Positions 34,191 through 47,715 are shown, numbered from the stretch's first letter. The stretch: 64,000 nucleotides of DNA from Roseateles noduli (GCA_002205125.1 NIOE01000015.1:174167-238166), one strand, 5' to 3'. The notes: a model not told the origin generated them from the letters alone. Program-made: numbers and translations.

Positions 34191-35255
34191 ATGCGCTTCC
34201 GGCTTCCGTGCGTCGTTCTCGTCAGTCTGCTTGCCCTGTCCGGCAACACCTGGCCCCAGCCGCGGCCGGTCACGCCGCGCGGGCCGCTGGACGCCCAGGA
34301 GCAGAACAACATCGCGGTGTTCCGCAAGCTGTCGCCGTCGGTGGTGCACATCACCACGCTGGCGCAGCAGCGCGACTTCTTCTCGCGCAACGTGACCGAG
34401 GTGCCCAGCGGCACCGGCAGCGGCTTCCTGTGGGACGACCAGGGCCACATCGTGACCAACTTCCACGTGATCCGCGGCGCCTCGTCGGCCAAGGTCACGC
34501 TGTCGGACCAGAGCGCGTACGACGCGAAGCTCGTCGGCGTCGACCCGGACCGCGATCTGGCCGTGCTGCGCATCGCCGCGCCGCGCGAGAAGCTCGCCCC
34601 CGTCCCCATGGGCAGCAGCCGCGACCTGCTGGTCGGGCAGACGGTGTATGCGATCGGCAACCCGTTCGGGCTGGACCAGACGCTGACGCGCGGCATCGTC
34701 TCCGCGCTGAACCGCGAGATCGAGTCGATGACCCAACGCACGATCCGCGGCGCGATCCAGACCGACGCGGCGATCAATCCCGGCAACTCGGGCGGCCCGC
34801 TGCTGGACTCGGCGGGCCGGCTGATCGGCGTCAACACCTCGATCTTCAGCCCCAGCGGCGGCAGCAACGGCATCGGCTTCGCGATCCCGGCCGACGAGGT
34901 GAACCGCGTCGTGCCGCAGCTGATCCAGCACGGCCGCGTGATCCGCCCGGCGCTCGGGCTGACGGCCGGCAGCGAACAGCTGCGCCAGGTCCTGCGCCTG
35001 CCCAAGGGTGTGGTGCTGATCGGCCTGCAGGCCGGCGGCGGCGCCCAGCGCGCGGGACTGCAGCCCTTCCTGCGCGGACGCGACGGCCGGGTCGTGGGCG
35101 GCGACGTCATCACCGCCGTCAACGGCAAGCCGGTGGCCGACCTGGACGACCTGCTCGGCGAACTCGAGGAGCGGCAGGTCGGCGACAAGGTCACGCTGAC
35201 CGTCTGGAACGGCGGCAAGACCCGGCAGGTCCAGGCCCCGCTCACGAGCGACTGA
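34191..35255 (+). CDS. Periplasmic S1C serine protease with PDZ domain (DegP/HtrA-like)
   Basis: This 354-residue protease starts with a signal peptide (about residues 1-22) and should act in the periplasm. The catalytic triad is H92 (T-N-F-H-V-I), D122 (R-D-L-A-V-L) and S200 (G-N-S-G-G-P). One PDZ domain follows at about residues 255-345, so it is nearer to DegS-like single-PDZ enzymes than to DegP with two. There is no clear C-terminal membrane anchor. The gene begins 31 bases after the signalling operon and could be cotranscribed with it, which would link the relay with envelope stress. Confidence 0.9.
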   Translation: MRFRLPCVVLVSLLALSGNTWPQPRPVTPRGPLDAQEQNNIAVFRKLSPSVVHITTLAQQRDFFSRNVTEVPSGTGSGFLWDDQGHIVTNFHVIRGASSAKVTLSDQSAYDAKLVGVDPDRDLAVLRIAAPREKLAPVPMGSSRDLLVGQTVYAIGNPFGLDQTLTRGIVSALNREIESMTQRTIRGAIQTDAAINPGNSGGPLLDSAGRLIGVNTSIFSPSGGSNGIGFAIPADEVNRVVPQLIQHGRVIRPALGLTAGSEQLRQVLRLPKGVVLIGLQAGGGAQRAGLQPFLRGRDGRVVGGDVITAVNGKPVADLDDLLGELEERQVGDKVTLTVWNGGKTRQVQAPLTSD

Positions 35256-35338
35256 CCGCCGCCGCCCGCGCCCTTACCCCAAGTCGCGATAACCCTCCCG
35301 GGACCCCGGTCCGGACGTCACCCCTAGACTCCGCGCCC

Positions 35339-36343
<1,005 letters not shown>

Positions 36344-36570
36344 GTCCTGCGAGGTCCGGCGGAACTCGGCGGACTCCGGAATGGGATCCGGGGGGGGATC
36401 CGGCTGATTCCGTCACGGGCGTGCGTCAGGCGCAGACCGATCACGGGCATCGGGGATGGCACGGCAACGATCGGTGGCGGATTGCACCGTGGCGACCCAC
36501 TTCGCGGATTGGTGCGAACAGGCGGTCTTGCGACGATGGCGGACTTCACGTCTTTCGGAGATCCTCCCGC

Positions 36571-38043
36571 ATGCATGCCCGCGCCTTCCTGGTTCCCCCC
36601 GCCGCCATCACGCGGCAGTCCGGTTTCAGCCTGATCGAGGTCACGATGGCCCTGGCGCTGCTGGGCGCGATGTCGCTGGGCCTGCTGCAGGTCCAGCAGT
36701 TCCAGCAGATCGTCGAGGGAGGACGTCAGGCCGGGCTGCGCCTGGCCAAGCTGCGTGACGGCGCCGAACAGTACGTGCGCGATCACGGCGCCGCCCTGAT
36801 GGCACTGCCGGCTTTCACGGCCTGCGAGAAGGTCGCCCTGGCGCAGGGGTCGCAGGGATTGCAGGCCGGCGCGCAGCCGGTCACCGGCTGCGAACTCAAG
36901 ATCAACGGCAGGACCGTGCAGAACGCGTTCCAGCCGTCGATCCAGGAACTGCGCGACCTCGACTACGTGGCCTTCGACGACAGCCTGCCCTTTCCGCACG
37001 GCGACACCGTCATCGACGGCCGCACCGGTCAGCCCGCGGCGGCGCGATGGGCCATCTCCGTGCGCTGCAAGGCGAATTGCTCGACGGCCGCCGGCACGGG
37101 ATCGGCCACGCCGACGCTGCAGGTGCTGCTCTTCAACACGCAGCCCTTCTTCGCGACCACGGATCTGCCCTTCGGTTACGGCGCCCAGTTGAAGGCGGCG
37201 CTGCAGGCGCTCGGGCCGGACGCGATGGCCTCACTGCCCGGCGAGTCGGCGCAGACCGCCGCCCAACTGCGCGGCAAGGGGCAGACACCGGTGGACAACC
37301 CGCTGCAGGCGGGCGCCGGCATCGGGGTGCCGGGCGTGCTGGCGTCGCACCAGCTGGTGTTCCTGGATGGGGGCGGCACCGCCGGCGTGCCCTGCGGCGT
37401 TCCCAGTCCCGCCCACGGCGCGTCCGGCCCATCCGGCGCCGCCCGCCCCGGCGCCACCGGCGCGACGTGCCGCGACGGTTCAGCCAAACCCACAGCGCGA
37501 TGGGACTTCAACGGGCAGGATCTCGTCAATGTCGGCCATCTCGGCGTGGAGGGGGAGGCGAACGTCGCCAAGACCCTGACGGCCCGCGAGGCCATCCACG
37601 CCAACGGCGGCTTGTTCGTCCGTCATCCCAGCAACGGCACGGTCACCCGTCAACTCCACAACGGCGGCACCGTGACCCAGACGCTTCCGGTCGTCGACGT
37701 GGAAGGGCATGCCGTCGTCCGCAAGAAGCTGATCGTGGGCGCCGGCGTCCACGACTACAGCTTCCAGGCCAACGAGACGGACGGCATGCTTCTCAATGGC
37801 AGCCTGGCGATCAGGGGCGGCTTCGTCGACGTCAGTTCGCTTCAACGGGGCGGCACGCTCTTCGACCCCCGGCTGGACGGCATCCGCATCCCCCATCGCG
37901 CCCCGGGTCAAGCCTGCAATCAGCAGAGCAACGATCCGAGGGTCTCCGGCGGAAACATCGCCCTGCACCAGAACCCTCAGGCGCCGGACCAGGTCGGGAT
38001 CATGGTCTGCGGCGGCAACGGCGTCTGGGTCAAGGCCAGTTGA
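36571..38043 (+). CDS. PilV-like type IV prepilin (shufflon-type pilus tip protein, non-switching form)
   Basis: This 490-residue protein starts with a type IV prepilin leader. The cleavage motif is Q-S-G18/F19-S-L-I-E23, with the expected Glu at mature position 5, followed by a hydrophobic stalk. The central part has W-D-F-N-G-Q-D-L-V-N-V (about residue 312), a hallmark of PilV adhesins from conjugative thin pili. After it come repeat-like Val/Gly/His-rich segments and a Cys-containing end (M-V-C-G-G-N-G-V-W-V-K). In plasmids this protein has an exchangeable C-terminus made by a site-specific recombinase. Here no recombinase, inverted sfx-like repeats or other pilus genes are visible. A ggag ribosome site is ten bases before the start. 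Confidence 0.75.
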   Translation: MHARAFLVPPAAITRQSGFSLIEVTMALALLGAMSLGLLQVQQFQQIVEGGRQAGLRLAKLRDGAEQYVRDHGAALMALPAFTACEKVALAQGSQGLQAGAQPVTGCELKINGRTVQNAFQPSIQELRDLDYVAFDDSLPFPHGDTVIDGRTGQPAAARWAISVRCKANCSTAAGTGSATPTLQVLLFNTQPFFATTDLPFGYGAQLKAALQALGPDAMASLPGESAQTAAQLRGKGQTPVDNPLQAGAGIGVPGVLASHQLVFLDGGGTAGVPCGVPSPAHGASGPSGAARPGATGATCRDGSAKPTARWDFNGQDLVNVGHLGVEGEANVAKTLTAREAIHANGGLFVRHPSNGTVTRQLHNGGTVTQTLPVVDVEGHAVVRKKLIVGAGVHDYSFQANETDGMLLNGSLAIRGGFVDVSSLQRGGTLFDPRLDGIRIPHRAPGQACNQQSNDPRVSGGNIALHQNPQAPDQVGIMVCGGNGVWVKAS

Positions 38044-38049
38044 CGTCGA

Positions 38050-41000
38050 TCACCCCACCCACTTCCGCGCATTGCGGAACATCCGCATCCACGGGCTGAA
38101 CTCGCCAGCGTCGCCGCCGGTCCAGCTCATCTGGATGTTGCGGAACACGCGCTCCGGATGCGGCATCAGCGCGGTGAAGCGGCCGTCGGCCGTGGTGACC
38201 GCGGTCAGGCCCTGCGGGCTGCCGTTGGGGTTGAGCGGGTACTGCTCGGTCGGCTGGCCGTCGCCGTCGACGTAACGCATCGCACGCAGCACCTGGTCGG
38301 CGTCGCCGCGCTGCGAGAAGTCCGCGAAGCCTTCGCCGTGCGCGACAGCGATGGGCAGACGGCTGCCGGCCATGCCGGTGAAGAAGATGCTCGGCGACTC
38401 GACGATCTCGACCTGCGCCAAGCGGGCTTCGAACTGCTCGCTGCGGTTGCGCACGAACTTCGGCCAGTCCTGCGCGCCGGGGATCATCGGCGACAGCGCC
38501 GCCAGCATCTGGCAGCCGTTGCACACGCCCAGCGCGAAGCTGTCGGGGCGCGCGAAGAAGGCCTCGAAGGCGGCCTTCAGCACCGGGTTGAAGAGGATGG
38601 ACCGCGCCCAGCCCTCGCCCGCGCCCAGCGTGTCGCCGTAGCTGAAGCCGCCGCAGGCGACGAAGCCCTTGAAGTCCTTCAGGTCGACCGCCCCGGCCTG
38701 CAGGTCGCTCATGTGCACGTCGTAGGCGTCGAAGCCGGCCTGTGCCATCGCGTAGGCCATCTCGACATGCGAGTTGACGCCCTGCTCGCGCAGGATCGCG
38801 ACCTTCGGACGGACGCCGCTGGCGATCAGCGCGGCGGCGACGTCGTCCTTCACGTCGAAGCTCGGCGACCAGTGCAGGCCCTTGCCCGGCGTGGCCGACA
38901 GCGCGTGTTCCTGGTCGGCGCAGGCGGGGTTGTCGCGCTCGCGGGCGATGCGCCACGACACCTGGTCCCACTCCTGCTGCAGCTCGTTCAGCGGCGCGGC
39001 GAAGACCTTCTTCGCGTCGCGCCAGACTTCCGCCTGCTTCGCATCGTTGGTCTTGCCGACCACGTGCGAGATCTTCGACAGGCCGTGCGTGCGCAGCGTC
39101 TGCAGCACCGCGTCGCGGTCGCCGGTGGCGACCTGCAGCACGACGCCCAGTTCCTCGTTGAACAGCGCCTTCAGCGTCAACTCGTCGCGGCGGCCGCTGA
39201 CCTGCGAGGCCCAGTTCTTGGAGTCGCCCACCTCGGCGCGGCTGTCGCTGATGCCGTCGCCTTCGGTGACCAGCATGTCGACGTTCAGGCTCACGCCGCG
39301 CTGGCCGGCGAAGGCCATCTCCAGCGCCGCGGCGAACAGGCCGCCGTCGCTGCGGTCGTGGTACGCCAGCAGCTTGCCCTGGCCGCGCAGCTCGTTGACC
39401 GCGGCGACCAGCGCCTTCAGCAGCGCGGGATCGTCGAGGTCGGGGACCTCGGGGCCGAACTGGTTGAGCGTCTGCGCCAGGATGGAGCCGCCCATGCGCA
39501 TGCGGCCCTGGCCGAGGTCGACCAGGACGAGCGTCGTGTCGCCGTCCCGCAGCTGCGGCGTCAGCGTGCCCCGCACGTCGGCCAGCGACGCGAAGGCGGT
39601 GATGATCAGCGACACCGGCGCGGTGACCTGCTTCGTCGCACCGTCATCGCTCCAGCGCGTGCGCATCGACAGCGAATCCTTGCCCACCGGGATGGAGATG
39701 CCCAGCGCCGGGCACAGGTCCATGCCGACGGCCTTGACGGTGTCGTACAGCGCGGCGTCTTCGCCGGGCTCACCGCAGGCGGCCATCCAGTTGGCGGACA
39801 GCTTCACGCGCGACAGCTCGATCGGCGCGGCCAGCAGGTTGGTGATGGCCTCGGCCACGGCCATGCGGCCGGAGGCCGGCGCGTCGACGGCGGCCAGCGG
39901 CGTGCGCTCGCCCATGCTCATCGCCTCGCCGGTGAAGCCCTGGAAGTCGGACAGCGTGACGGCCACGTCGGCCACCGGCAGCTGCCACGGGCCGACCATC
40001 TGGTCGCGATGGTTCAGGCCGCCGACGGTGCGGTCGCCGATGGTGACCAGGAAGCGCTTGCTGGCCACGGTCGGGTGGCGCAGCACGGTGCGCGCGGCGG
40101 TCGCGAGCTCGACACCGTCCAGCGTCAGCGCGCCGCCCGAACGGGCCACGCGCGTCACATCGCGGTGCATCTTGGGCGGCTTGCCCAGCAGCACGTCCAT
40201 CGGCATGTCGATCGCGCGTTCACCGTCGGCGCCGTCTTCCAGCACCAGCTCGCGCTGCTCCGTCGTCACGCCGACGACGGCGAACGGGCAGCGCTCGCGC
40301 TCGGCCATCGCGGTGAAGAGCTCGAGGCTCTCCGGCGCGATCACCAGGACGTAACGCTCCTGGCTCTCGTTGCACCAGATTTCCTTGGGCGCCAGGCCGC
40401 TCTCCTCGAGCGGCACCTTGCGCAGGTCGAAGATCGCGCCCCGGCCGGCGTCGTTCACCAGTTCCGGGAAGGCGTTGGAGATGCCGCCCGCGCCGACGTC
40501 GTGCACGGCCAGGATGGGGTTGCGCTCGGCCAGGCCCCAGCAGTGGTTGAGGACTTCCTGCGCGCGGCGCTGGATCTCGGGGTTGCCGCGCTGGACCGAG
40601 TCGAAGTCCAGGTCGGCGGTGTTGGTACCCGCGGCCATCGAGCTCGCGGCGCTGCCGCCCATGCCGATGCGCATGCCGGGGCCGCCCAGCTGGATCAGCA
40701 GCGAGCCGGCCGGGAAGGCGATCTTCTTGGTCAGGTCCGCGCGGATCGCGCCGAGACCGCCCGCGATCATGATCGGCTTGTGATAGCCGCGGCGGATGCC
40801 GTCCACGTCCTGCTCGAAGACGCGGAAGTAGCCGCCCAGCGCGGGCCGGCCGAACTCGTTGTTGAACGCGGCGCCGCCCAGCGGGCCCTCGGTCATGATC
40901 TGCAGCGCGCTGGCGATGTGCGCGGGCTTGCCGACGGGGTTCTTCTCCCAGGGTTCGGACAGGCCGGGCAGGTGCAGGTTGGAGACCGAGAAGCCGGTCA

Positions 41001-42066
41001 GGCCCGCCTTGGGCTTGGCGCCGCGGCCGGTGGCGCCCTCGTCGCGGATCTCGCCGCCCGCGCCGGTGGAGGCACCCGGATGGGGCGAGATGGCCGTCGG
41101 GTGGTTGTGCGTCTCGACCTTCATCAGCACGTGCGCAGTCTCGGCGCGGGCCTCGTACTTGGGCGCGCGGCGGTCGCCGGCGGCCATCCAGCGCTCGATC
41201 ACGTGGCCTTCCATCACCGCCGCGTTGTCGGCGTAGGCGATCACCGTGTGCTGCGGGTGCAGCTTCTCGGTGTTGCGGATCATGCCGAACAGCGACAGCG
41301 GCTGCGCCTGGCCGTCGATGGTGAACTGGGCGTTGAAGATCTTGTGGCGGCAGTGCTCGCTGTTGGCCTGCGCGAACATCATCAGCTCGACGTCGCTGGG
41401 GTCGCGGCCCAGCTTGGTGAAGGCGGCGACCAGGTAGTCGATCTCGTCGTCGGACAGCGCCAGGCCCCAGGCGGCGTTGGCCTCGTCCAGCGCGGCGCGG
41501 CCGCGGGCCAGCACGTCCACGTGGGCCAGCGGCTGGGCCTGCTTCTCGTCGAACAGGTGGGCGCCGGCCTCGCGCGACAGCAGCACGCTCTCGGTCATGC
41601 GGTCGTGCAGCAGGTCGGCGCAGGCGAGGATCTCGGCCTCGGTCAGAGCCTTCGCGCCGCCGGTCAGGCCGGCCGTCAGGCTGCTCAGCAGGCCCGACTT
41701 CAGCGTCAGGCGGAACTCGGTGACGCGCTCGACGCGGTGGATCGCCAGGCCGCAGTTGTGGGCGATGTCGGTGGCCTTGGAGGCCCAGGGGCTGAGCGTA
41801 CCCAGGCGCGGGGCGACGACGATCAGCGCGCCGTCGGACGGGCCTTCATAGGCATCGCCGTAATCCAGCAGCGCGGCCAGCTTGCCCCGGCCTTCGTCGT
41901 CGATGGCCGCATCGGTCCAGACCCAGTGGACGTGGCGCGCATGCACCGCGGCGATGCGGTCGCTGACGGCCTGAAGACGCGCCAGCAGCGCCGCGGCCCG
42001 GAAGGACGAGAGGGCATTGCCCCCCTCGAAGTGAATCAGATGCTTGGAGGAGGTGGTGCTGGCCAT
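38050..42066 (-). CDS. purL: Phosphoribosylformylglycinamidine synthase, large single-chain form
   Basis: This 1338-residue enzyme makes FGAM from FGAR, glutamine and ATP in purine synthesis. The length matches the fused gamma-proteobacterial/beta-proteobacterial type with an N-terminal PurS-like part, two synthetase halves and a C-terminal glutaminase. The glutaminase nucleophile lies in G-V-C-N-G-C-Q-M and the histidine in M-P-H-P-E-R. The ATP-binding central part includes V-E-T-H-N-H-P and [13 protein letters not shown] motifs. It is convergent with the PilV-like gene with only six bases between them. Upstream of it is a small exported protein gene. Confidence 0.95.
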   Translation of the reverse strand: MASTTSSKHLIHFEGGNALSSFRAAALLARLQAVSDRIAAVHARHVHWVWTDAAIDDEGRGKLAALLDYGDAYEGPSDGALIVVAPRLGTLSPWASKATDIAHNCGLAIHRVERVTEFRLTLKSGLLSSLTAGLTGGAKALTEAEILACADLLHDRMTESVLLSREAGAHLFDEKQAQPLAHVDVLARGRAALDEANAAWGLALSDDEIDYLVAAFTKLGRDPSDVELMMFAQANSEHCRHKIFNAQFTIDGQAQPLSLFGMIRNTEKLHPQHTVIAYADNAAVMEGHVIERWMAAGDRRAPKYEARAETAHVLMKVETHNHPTAISPHPGASTGAGGEIRDEGATGRGAKPKAGLTGFSVSNLHLPGLSEPWEKNPVGKPAHIASALQIMTEGPLGGAAFNNEFGRPALGGYFRVFEQDVDGIRRGYHKPIMIAGGLGAIRADLTKKIAFPAGSLLIQLGGPGMRIGMGGSAASSMAAGTNTADLDFDSVQRGNPEIQRRAQEVLNHCWGLAERNPILAVHDVGAGGISNAFPELVNDAGRGAIFDLRKVPLEESGLAPKEIWCNESQERYVLVIAPESLELFTAMAERERCPFAVVGVTTEQRELVLEDGADGERAIDMPMDVLLGKPPKMHRDVTRVARSGGALTLDGVELATAARTVLRHPTVASKRFLVTIGDRTVGGLNHRDQMVGPWQLPVADVAVTLSDFQGFTGEAMSMGERTPLAAVDAPASGRMAVAEAITNLLAAPIELSRVKLSANWMAACGEPGEDAALYDTVKAVGMDLCPALGISIPVGKDSLSMRTRWSDDGATKQVTAPVSLIITAFASLADVRGTLTPQLRDGDTTLVLVDLGQGRMRMGGSILAQTLNQFGPEVPDLDDPALLKALVAAVNELRGQGKLLAYHDRSDGGLFAAALEMAFAGQRGVSLNVDMLVTEGDGISDSRAEVGDSKNWASQVSGRRDELTLKALFNEELGVVLQVATGDRDAVLQTLRTHGLSKISHVVGKTNDAKQAEVWRDAKKVFAAPLNELQQEWDQVSWRIARERDNPACADQEHALSATPGKGLHWSPSFDVKDDVAAALIASGVRPKVAILREQGVNSHVEMAYAMAQAGFDAYDVHMSDLQAGAVDLKDFKGFVACGGFSYGDTLGAGEGWARSILFNPVLKAAFEAFFARPDSFALGVCNGCQMLAALSPMIPGAQDWPKFVRNRSEQFEARLAQVEIVESPSIFFTGMAGSRLPIAVAHGEGFADFSQRGDADQVLRAMRYVDGDGQPTEQYPLNPNGSPQGLTAVTTADGRFTALMPHPERVFRNIQMSWTGGDAGEFSPWMRMFRNARKWVG

Positions 42067-42177
42067 GGGGTCCCAGGGGGTTTGCGCCGCGCGCGCCGCG
42101 GCGGTGAGCCCGCCATTCTAGCCAGCGCGGCCGCCCGGGCCGGGTTTACCCCGTCCGGCCGCCTCCCCCATCGCCCG

Positions 42178-42477
42178 TCAGCGGCAGTCGGACAGGCGTT
42201 CCAGCGCCAGATGCAGCTGCTGATCGGTGAGCTTGCCGCGCTGCGGCTGCACCCACACGCCGGGCGCGCCGGTGGTCAGCGGCTTCACCGCCACGACCTT
42301 CACCGGCTCCGGCTGTTCCGGGCGTTCGCGGTCCAGCGACCACCAGCCGTCCGCCACGATACAGGTCATGCCGACGTCGACGTGGTTGGGCGCGGCCACC
42401 GCGCCTTGCGCGCCGGCTGCAGAAGCGGACAGCCCGATGACAGCGGGCAATACGCGGGCAACAACTTGGAATTTCAC
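42178..42477 (-). CDS. Small exported protein of unknown function
   Basis: This 99-residue protein starts with a signal peptide that ends near A-A-G-A-Q-G or A-V-A-A (about residues 20-29). The mature part has two cysteines and the phrase V-A-D-G-W-W-S-L-D. The GTG start at 42477 is preferred because gggag lies about seven bases upstream; an ATG seven codons earlier (42498) has no ribosome site. It is transcribed in the same direction as purL and lies just upstream of it. It could be periplasmic. No family recognised. Confidence 0.55.
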   Translation of the reverse strand: MKFQVVARVLPAVIGLSASAAGAQGAVAAPNHVDVGMTCIVADGWWSLDRERPEQPEPVKVVAVKPLTTGAPGVWVQPQRGKLTDQQLHLALERLSDCR

Positions 42478-42743
42478 ACCAGCTCCCTGGAACATCATTC
42501 GAGTGACGGAATGTATCGACGTCCCACGACGTAATCGCCCGGAAACTCCGACATTCGCCCGAGCTTGTGTCCCTTATTCACGGGGGGTGTCGAAATGTGT
42601 TCCGGCCCCGGCGTCGCCGGGCTCTTCCGAAGGGCGGATGGCGGGGGTCATGGCTTGTCGCTACATTGGTCGGTTCTCGGATCCGGCGCGCGCCTCCAAC
42701 GAAGCTGGCGCGCGCGGGTCGTTCATCGCCACTGGAGACCACC

Positions 42744-44846
<2,103 letters not shown>

Positions 44847-44865
44847 GTCTTCCGCTGCTTCGTTC

Positions 44866-44894
44866 AAACGGGCGCCCCGACGGGCGCCCGTTTT
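44866..44894. terminator. Rho-independent terminator of fusA, possibly bidirectional
   Basis: The arms aaacgggcgccc and gggcgcccgttt pair over 12 bases around the loop cgac, followed by a T-run. It starts 20 bases after the fusA stop. Because qorB ends just beyond it on the other strand, and the A-rich arm gives T's on that strand, it can serve both genes. Confidence 0.85.
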
Positions 44895-44905
44895 CCATGG
44901 CGGTT

Positions 44906-45766
44906 TCAGGTCGCAGCGAGCGCCGTGCGCACGGCCACATCCAGCGCCGTCGTCGGTCGACCGATCAGACGCGCCAGCGCACCGCCGTCATCCTGCAGTG
45001 CTCCCTCGGCGGCCTGCTCGTCCGAATCCGCCAGCAGTTCGGCCAACGGCGCCGGGAGGCCCGCGTCGAGCAGCACGCGCTGGTAGTCCGCGCGCGGCAG
45101 GTCCTTGTACGCCACGTCCTGGCCGCTCTGGCGGGCGACCTCCGCGGCCAGCTCCGACAGCGTGTGACCGCGGTCCCCGGCCAGCTCGAAGGTCTCGTTG
45201 CCGGCGATCGGCCGCGTCAGCACGGCCGCCGCGGCGTCCGCGTAGTCCGCGCGAGCGGCCCACGAGATGCGCCCTTCCCTCGCCGAGCCGAGGAAGGCGC
45301 CATGCTGGAGCGCCATCGGCAGCGCGGCCAGGTAGTTCTCGACGTACCAGCCGTTGCGCAGCAGCACGTGCGTCAGGCCGGAGGACTTGATCAGCGCCTC
45401 CGTCTCGCGGTGCTCGCCGGCCAGGCCCAGCGACGAACGGTCGGCGTGCAGCACGCTGGTGTAGACGAACTGGCCCGCGCCGACGGCTTTCGCCGCGTCG
45501 ATGACGGCGCGATGCTGCGGGACGCGATCGCCCAGCTCGTTTGAGGAGATCAGCAGCACGCGCTCCGCGCCCGCGAAGGCCCGTGTCAGCGTGTCGGGAC
45601 GCGTGTAGTCGCCTTCGCGGACCACGACGCCGCGTGCGGCCAGGTCGGCGGCCTTGGCGGGCGCGCGCACGGCGGCGACGATGCGTCCGGGCGCGACGCC
45701 CTGGGACAGCAGGCGGTCGATGACGAGGCGGCCCAATTGGCCGCTGGCGCCGGTGATGACAATCAT
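44906..45766 (-). CDS. qorB: NAD(P)H:quinone oxidoreductase type 2 (NmrA/QorB-like)
   Basis: This 286-residue short-chain-like protein has the dinucleotide motif G-A-S-G-Q-L-G-R near residues 6-13. The family-typical segments H-R-E-T-E-A-L-I-K-S-S-G-L and L-R-N-G-W-Y-V-E-N-Y lie at about 119-145. E. coli QorB (YtfG) reduces quinones with NADPH and belongs to the NmrA group. It is divergent from the AraC-type regulator gene, with repeated 11-base sites in the 110-base gap, so regulation by that protein is likely. It is convergent with fusA. Confidence 0.87.
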   Translation of the reverse strand: MIVITGASGQLGRLVIDRLLSQGVAPGRIVAAVRAPAKAADLAARGVVVREGDYTRPDTLTRAFAGAERVLLISSNELGDRVPQHRAVIDAAKAVGAGQFVYTSVLHADRSSLGLAGEHRETEALIKSSGLTHVLLRNGWYVENYLAALPMALQHGAFLGSAREGRISWAARADYADAAAAVLTRPIAGNETFELAGDRGHTLSELAAEVARQSGQDVAYKDLPRADYQRVLLDAGLPAPLAELLADSDEQAAEGALQDDGGALARLIGRPTTALDVAVRTALAAT

Positions 45767-45775
45767 GTTCAGGAC

Positions 45776-45832
45776 TCCGGAATGGATGAAGAGGCATCCA
45801 TGCTAGAAACCGGATTCCGTATCCGGAATGGA
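45776..45832. promoter_or_regulatory. Paired operator-like repeats between qorB and the AraC-type regulator
   Basis: The 11-base sequence tccggaatgga occurs at 45776-45786 and again at 45822-45832, spaced 46 bases apart. The second copy overlaps an inverted half site (attccg at 45814-45819, cggaat at 45824-45829). Direct repeats of this kind are typical of AraC-family DNA sites. The left copy lies in the leader just before the qorB start, so binding there could block expression. Confidence 0.55.
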
Positions 45833-45876
45833 CAAAGATCCATAATTCATGTCTTCGCGTTCCAGGATTCCCACTC

Positions 45877-46890
45877 ATGAGCATCGATCTGCTGAGCGCC
45901 GTCCTGCGCGACACGGGGCTGTCGCGGCGCCTGCTGGACCTGAGCGCGCTGTCGCCGGACTGCGCGCTGCGCTTCCCCTGCGACCGCAGCATCGGGCTGC
46001 ACGTGGTGCTGCGCGGCAACGTTCTGCTGCATGCGCCTGAACTGGACGAACCACTGCGCCTGAGCGGCGGCGACATCGCCGTGATGTCGCGCGGTCATCC
46101 GCATGTGCTGAGCCTGCGCCCCGCGCTGGACGGACAGCGCGTCGAGGACATCGACATGCAACGGACGGTGGCGCTCGACGCGTTCAGCGCCGTCGGGGCT
46201 TCAAGCGTTTCAGGAGGTTCAGGAGGCTCAGGCGCGTCCGTGGCGCCAGCGGAGACGGACGCCGTCGTCCTCAGCGGCGCGTACCAGTTCTGGCACACGC
46301 CGCTGCATCCGTTCTTCGCGGAGCTGCCGGTCTGGGCGGTGCTGCGCGCGGCGGACATGCCGCGGCTCGGGCCGCTGGCGCTGGCGGGCGGGCTGCTGGT
46401 CGAGGAACTGCGCGAGGCCGAACCCGGCGCCGAGATCATCACGCACGGGCTGCTGGACCTGCTGTTCACTTATGCGCTGCGGCAGCTGATCTCGCGGCGC
46501 GCGGCGACCAGCGTGGGCTGGAGCCTGGCGGTCCAGGACCCGACGGTGGGCCGCGCGGTGGCGCTGATGCACGGCGATCCGTCGCATCCGTGGACGCTGG
46601 AGGAGCTGGCGAAGCGGGTCGGCCTGTCGCGCACCGCGCTGGCGGAGCGCTTCCGCGAGGCGATGGGCGACACGCCCCTGAACCACCTGCGCGTGGTGCG
46701 CATGCAGCGCGCGATGCAGTTGCTGGCGCAGACCCGACACAGCCTGGAGGCGGTGGCCGCGGCCGTCGGCTACAAGGACGCGTTCGGGTTCTCGAAGGTG
46801 TTCAAGCGCACGGTCGGCCTCTCGCCGAAGGCGTTCCGGCAGCAGGACGCTGCGGGGCGGCAGGATCCGTGGCGTCTGTCGACGGGCTGA
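45877..46890 (+). CDS. AraC-family transcriptional regulator with cupin domain
   Basis: This 337-residue regulator has an N-terminal AraC_cupin domain (R-F-P-C-D-R, then H-V-V-L-R-G near residues 44-49) and two C-terminal helix-turn-helix motifs. The latter carry the family sequence L-A-K-R-V-G-L-S-R-T-A-L near 246-257 and A-A-A-V-G-Y-K-D-A-F-G near 294-304. Such cupin_6-type regulators often control the divergent oxidoreductase gene. Here that is qorB. A Gly/Ser linker made by a 9-base repeat (at 46210-46236) joins parts of the N-domain. The intergenic direct repeats are the obvious targets. Confidence 0.88.
   Translation: MSIDLLSAVLRDTGLSRRLLDLSALSPDCALRFPCDRSIGLHVVLRGNVLLHAPELDEPLRLSGGDIAVMSRGHPHVLSLRPALDGQRVEDIDMQRTVALDAFSAVGASSVSGGSGGSGASVAPAETDAVVLSGAYQFWHTPLHPFFAELPVWAVLRAADMPRLGPLALAGGLLVEELREAEPGAEIITHGLLDLLFTYALRQLISRRAATSVGWSLAVQDPTVGRAVALMHGDPSHPWTLEELAKRVGLSRTALAERFREAMGDTPLNHLRVVRMQRAMQLLAQTRHSLEAVAAAVGYKDAFGFSKVFKRTVGLSPKAFRQQDAAGRQDPWRLSTG
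46210..46236 (+). repeat. 9-bp tandem repeat in the AraC regulator linker
   Basis: Three in-frame 9-base units (tcaggaggt-like) encode a Gly-Ser run. The third has drifted (tcaggcgcg). Confidence 0.6.
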
Positions 46891-46900
46891 ATACGCGGGT

Positions 46901-47449
46901 TCAGGCGAGCCGCACGAGACCGTCCAAGCCCGCGGTCGACACCACCAGCACGCGCACCGGCTGCGCGTAGGCCGCGCTGTTGGCCCGCAGCGCGGACAGC
47001 AGCGCCGCGGCAACGACGGGATCCGGTTCGCGCACCATCAACAGCGTGGGCCGGCGCGGTCGGAAAGCCTCGGCAGGCCCCAGCGCGCCCTCTCGCCACC
47101 AACCGCAATCCCAGGGGTCGTCGGGCGGAGCGGCGCGTGTCGTCAAGCACTCGCGCCACAGGATCTGCAAGCGCCACCACAGGCCGCGCCAACGACTCAG
47201 ACGCGCCAGGTCATGACTGCCGTCGAGCTTGCAGGCGACCCCGTTCAGCGCGGGATTCGGCGCGATGCCGGCCACACACAACGGCTCGGTCAGCGACGGA
47301 TAGGCGCCGCCTTCGCACCATTCCCGGATCGTCTCAAGCAGCGCAGCATCGACCGTACCGCCAGCGACGTCGACGCCTCCTGCACCGCCCGCAACGAGCG
47401 GATCGGGCGGACTCATCAGCGCGTCGTCGAAGCGACGGGGAAGGCGCAT
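46901..47449 (-). CDS. Unknown protein, 182 residues
   Basis: This soluble-looking protein has no family I recognise. It has five or six tryptophans clustered at about residues 85-120 (W-R-G-L-W-W-R-L-Q-I-L-W, then D-C-G-W-W), and ends with a hydrophobic strand-like V-R-V-L-V-V-S. Its start overlaps the stop of the next upstream gene by one base (TGATG on the minus strand), so the two belong together. It is convergent with the AraC-type regulator, ten bases apart. Confidence 0.5.
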   Translation of the reverse strand: MRLPRRFDDALMSPPDPLVAGGAGGVDVAGGTVDAALLETIREWCEGGAYPSLTEPLCVAGIAPNPALNGVACKLDGSHDLARLSRWRGLWWRLQILWRECLTTRAAPPDDPWDCGWWREGALGPAEAFRPRRPTLLMVREPDPVVAAALLSALRANSAAYAQPVRVLVVSTAGLDGLVRLA

Positions 47450-47715
47450 CAGCGGCCGTCCGACCGCGCCGCGCTGGCCGGGGCCGGACGGGACTGGGGG
47501 GACACGCCGATGGGAATGACCCGCACGCCGGAGGCGACGGCCCCGGTATCGGCAGGCCGGGCCGCCTGCGGGTGCTTCGCCGGCGAGCTCAACCGGATGG
47601 AGGAGAACATGTTGACCACGCCCTGACGCGCTTCGGAAGCGAAGAACAGTCCGGCGATGGCCAGGATGACGGCGGCGAGGCCGGCGATGACTTTGACAGG
47701 GGAGATGCGCATCAT
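47449..47715 (-). CDS. Small single-pass membrane protein, 88 residues
   Basis: The protein has one N-terminal membrane segment (about residues 8-27, V-I-A-G-L-A-A-V-I-L-A-I-A-G-L-F-F-A), followed by a polar Pro/Ala/Ser-rich tail. It is probably anchored with the tail outside the cytoplasm. It is coupled to the Trp-rich unknown protein downstream. Two adjacent ATGs are possible starts. Function unknown. Confidence 0.5.
   Translation of the reverse strand: MMRISPVKVIAGLAAVILAIAGLFFASEARQGVVNMFSSIRLSSPAKHPQAARPADTGAVASGVRVIPIGVSPQSRPAPASAARSDGR

Noticed and set aside
36383..36404. Repeated gggatccgg around a G-run before the PilV-like gene, considered as a recombinase site
   Set aside because: There is no second site within or after the gene and no recombinase gene, so a shufflon cannot be supported.
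38158..42534. A 1458-residue open frame on the plus strand opposite purL
   Set aside because: It is the antisense of purL and is extremely rich in Arg, Ala, His and Gln; long antisense frames are common at this GC content.
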